From Microbacterium memoriense (GTDB lineage: Bacteria; Actinomycetota; Actinomycetes; Actinomycetales; Microbacteriaceae): DNA of 64,000 nt. How positions within the stretch are numbered: position 1 is the stretch's first letter; every line of letters begins with the position of its first letter. Both the position numbers and the translations under genes were made by a program. Location: positions 112,344-176,343 of the forward strand of contig NZ_JAODOR010000005.1 of the NCBI RefSeq assembly GCF_025398275.1, given 5' to 3'. Shown in pieces: positions 63,300-64,000 of the stretch. The notes below the pieces were generated by a model. The model saw only the letters and a program-made list of their open reading frames with translations. It was not told the DNA's origin and did not search any database.

Positions 63300-64000
63300 G
63301 CCCGGGCAGACGTCGCGCCGCCGTCTCGCACCTGCTCAGGACACTGCAGGTGAGCGAACGGATGGCGTGCCGCCTGGCCGGGCTCTCACGCTCCGCATAC
63401 CGGCGCCCGCTCAAGGGCGAAACCACCGACGATCCGGACATGGCGCTGCGGGACTGGCTGCGCGCCTGGGCGAAGAACCATCCCCGCTACGGGTATCGGC
63501 GGGCGTATCACGACGCCCGCGCCGAGGAGTGGGTGGTGAACCACAAGAAGATCCAACGGCTGTGGCGCGAGGAGGGACTGCGCGTCCCGCAGCGGCGTCG
63601 CCGCAAACGCGTCGGGTCCTCGACCGTCGACGCGCCGACGGCGGATGCGCCGAACGTGGTGTGGGCGGTGGACTTTCAGTTCGATGCCGACGATCACGGC
63701 CGACCGATCAAGATCTGCTCCATCGTCGACGAACACACCCGGGAGTGCATCGGCGGCCTCGTGGAGCGCTCGATTACCGCCGACCGACTCACCGCCCACC
63801 TCGAGGACCTCGTCGCCGCCCGGGGCGCCCCGGCGGTGCTCAGGTCGGACAACGGGCCGGAGTTCATCAGCGAGGCGATGGCCGACTGGGCCGGCACCCG
63901 CACCGGCTTGAGCTACATTCCTCCGGGCTCGCCGTGGCGCAACGGGTACGTCGAGTCGTTCAACAGCCGGATCCGCGACGAGTGCCTCAACATCAACAGC
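63287..64000 (+). CDS. IS3-family transposase OrfB, DDE integrase core (runs off right edge)
   Basis: The -1 frame is open from 63287 to the window end (about 238 codons). It has the HTH_21 part (ACRLAGLSRSAYRR, HPRYGYRRAYHDARAEEWVV) and the DDE residues in VVWAVDFQFDADDHG, AVLRSDNGPEFISEAM and NGYVESFNSRIRDECL. The C-terminus is missing. It is probably made as an OrfAB fusion. Confidence 0.9.

Larger units (their letters stand above)
62932..64000 (+). mobile_element. IS3-family insertion sequence, left part
   Basis: The element probably begins near TGGGCTGACCCCGTTTCG, just where the acyltransferase frame is broken. It carries orfA and an overlapping orfB with a DDE transposase core. The right end and any target duplication lie outside the window, so the exact boundary is inferred. 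Confidence 0.82.

Overview
The window is chromosomal DNA from a high-GC actinobacterium, most likely a Microbacterium or close relative in Microbacteriaceae. The grounds are strong G/C third-codon bias, frequent GTG/TTG starts, leaderless-type promoters, the rpoB-rpoC and rpsL-rpsG-fusA-tuf blocks with actinobacterial protein sequences, and a DUF6421/Lrp pair. All family assignments come from reading motifs; no database search was run. No tRNA, rRNA, CRISPR array or prophage was seen.

Layout. 1-8.8 kb: a partial Lhr helicase, an ABC-F ATPase, an esterase, a NUDIX-like protein, a DivIVA-like coiled-coil protein, an L-threonine aldolase and an MFS carrier. 8.8-15.6 kb: a DUF6421 protein divergent from an Lrp-type regulator, then a histidine kinase/response regulator pair next to an ABC ATPase/FtsX-permease pair, and an SRPBCC-like protein. 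15.6-23.4 kb: a domain-swapped GH3 beta-glucosidase behind a perfect CebR-type operator, a ComB-like phosphatase, a SprT-like protein, a TPR-like protein, a spermidine-synthase-like protein, and pxpA followed by a fused pxpB-pxpC. 23.4-31.1 kb: rpoB-rpoC with promoter and terminator. 31.1-35 kb: two convergent paralogous exported proteins, two membrane proteins and an unknown protein.

35-48.3 kb is the most interesting block: a translationally coupled run encoding a membrane Ser/Thr kinase, a ~1980-residue exported Ig-like/fibronectin protein, a MoxR ATPase, a DUF58 protein, a membrane transglutaminase-fold protein lacking its catalytic Cys and His, and a DUF5684-FHA protein. It reads as a phospho-signalling cell-envelope system in which the kinase may signal through the FHA protein while MoxR/DUF58 assemble or remodel the extracellular partner. 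48.3-52.95 kb is the ribosomal/elongation-factor cluster.

53-62.9 kb is visibly more A/T-rich and holds an extracellular polysaccharide locus: three GT4 and two GT2 glycosyltransferases, a flippase, an O-antigen-ligase/polymerase-like protein and two decayed acyltransferases. One acyltransferase is broken by a single in-frame TGA. The other is cut by an IS3-family element that runs off the right end and carries a textbook -1 frameshift heptamer.

A recurring regulatory feature is a -10 box (mostly TAGCGT/TAnnnT) exactly 6-7 nt before the start codon, which predicts many leaderless mRNAs, including a mirror-image divergent pair at 20.95 kb.
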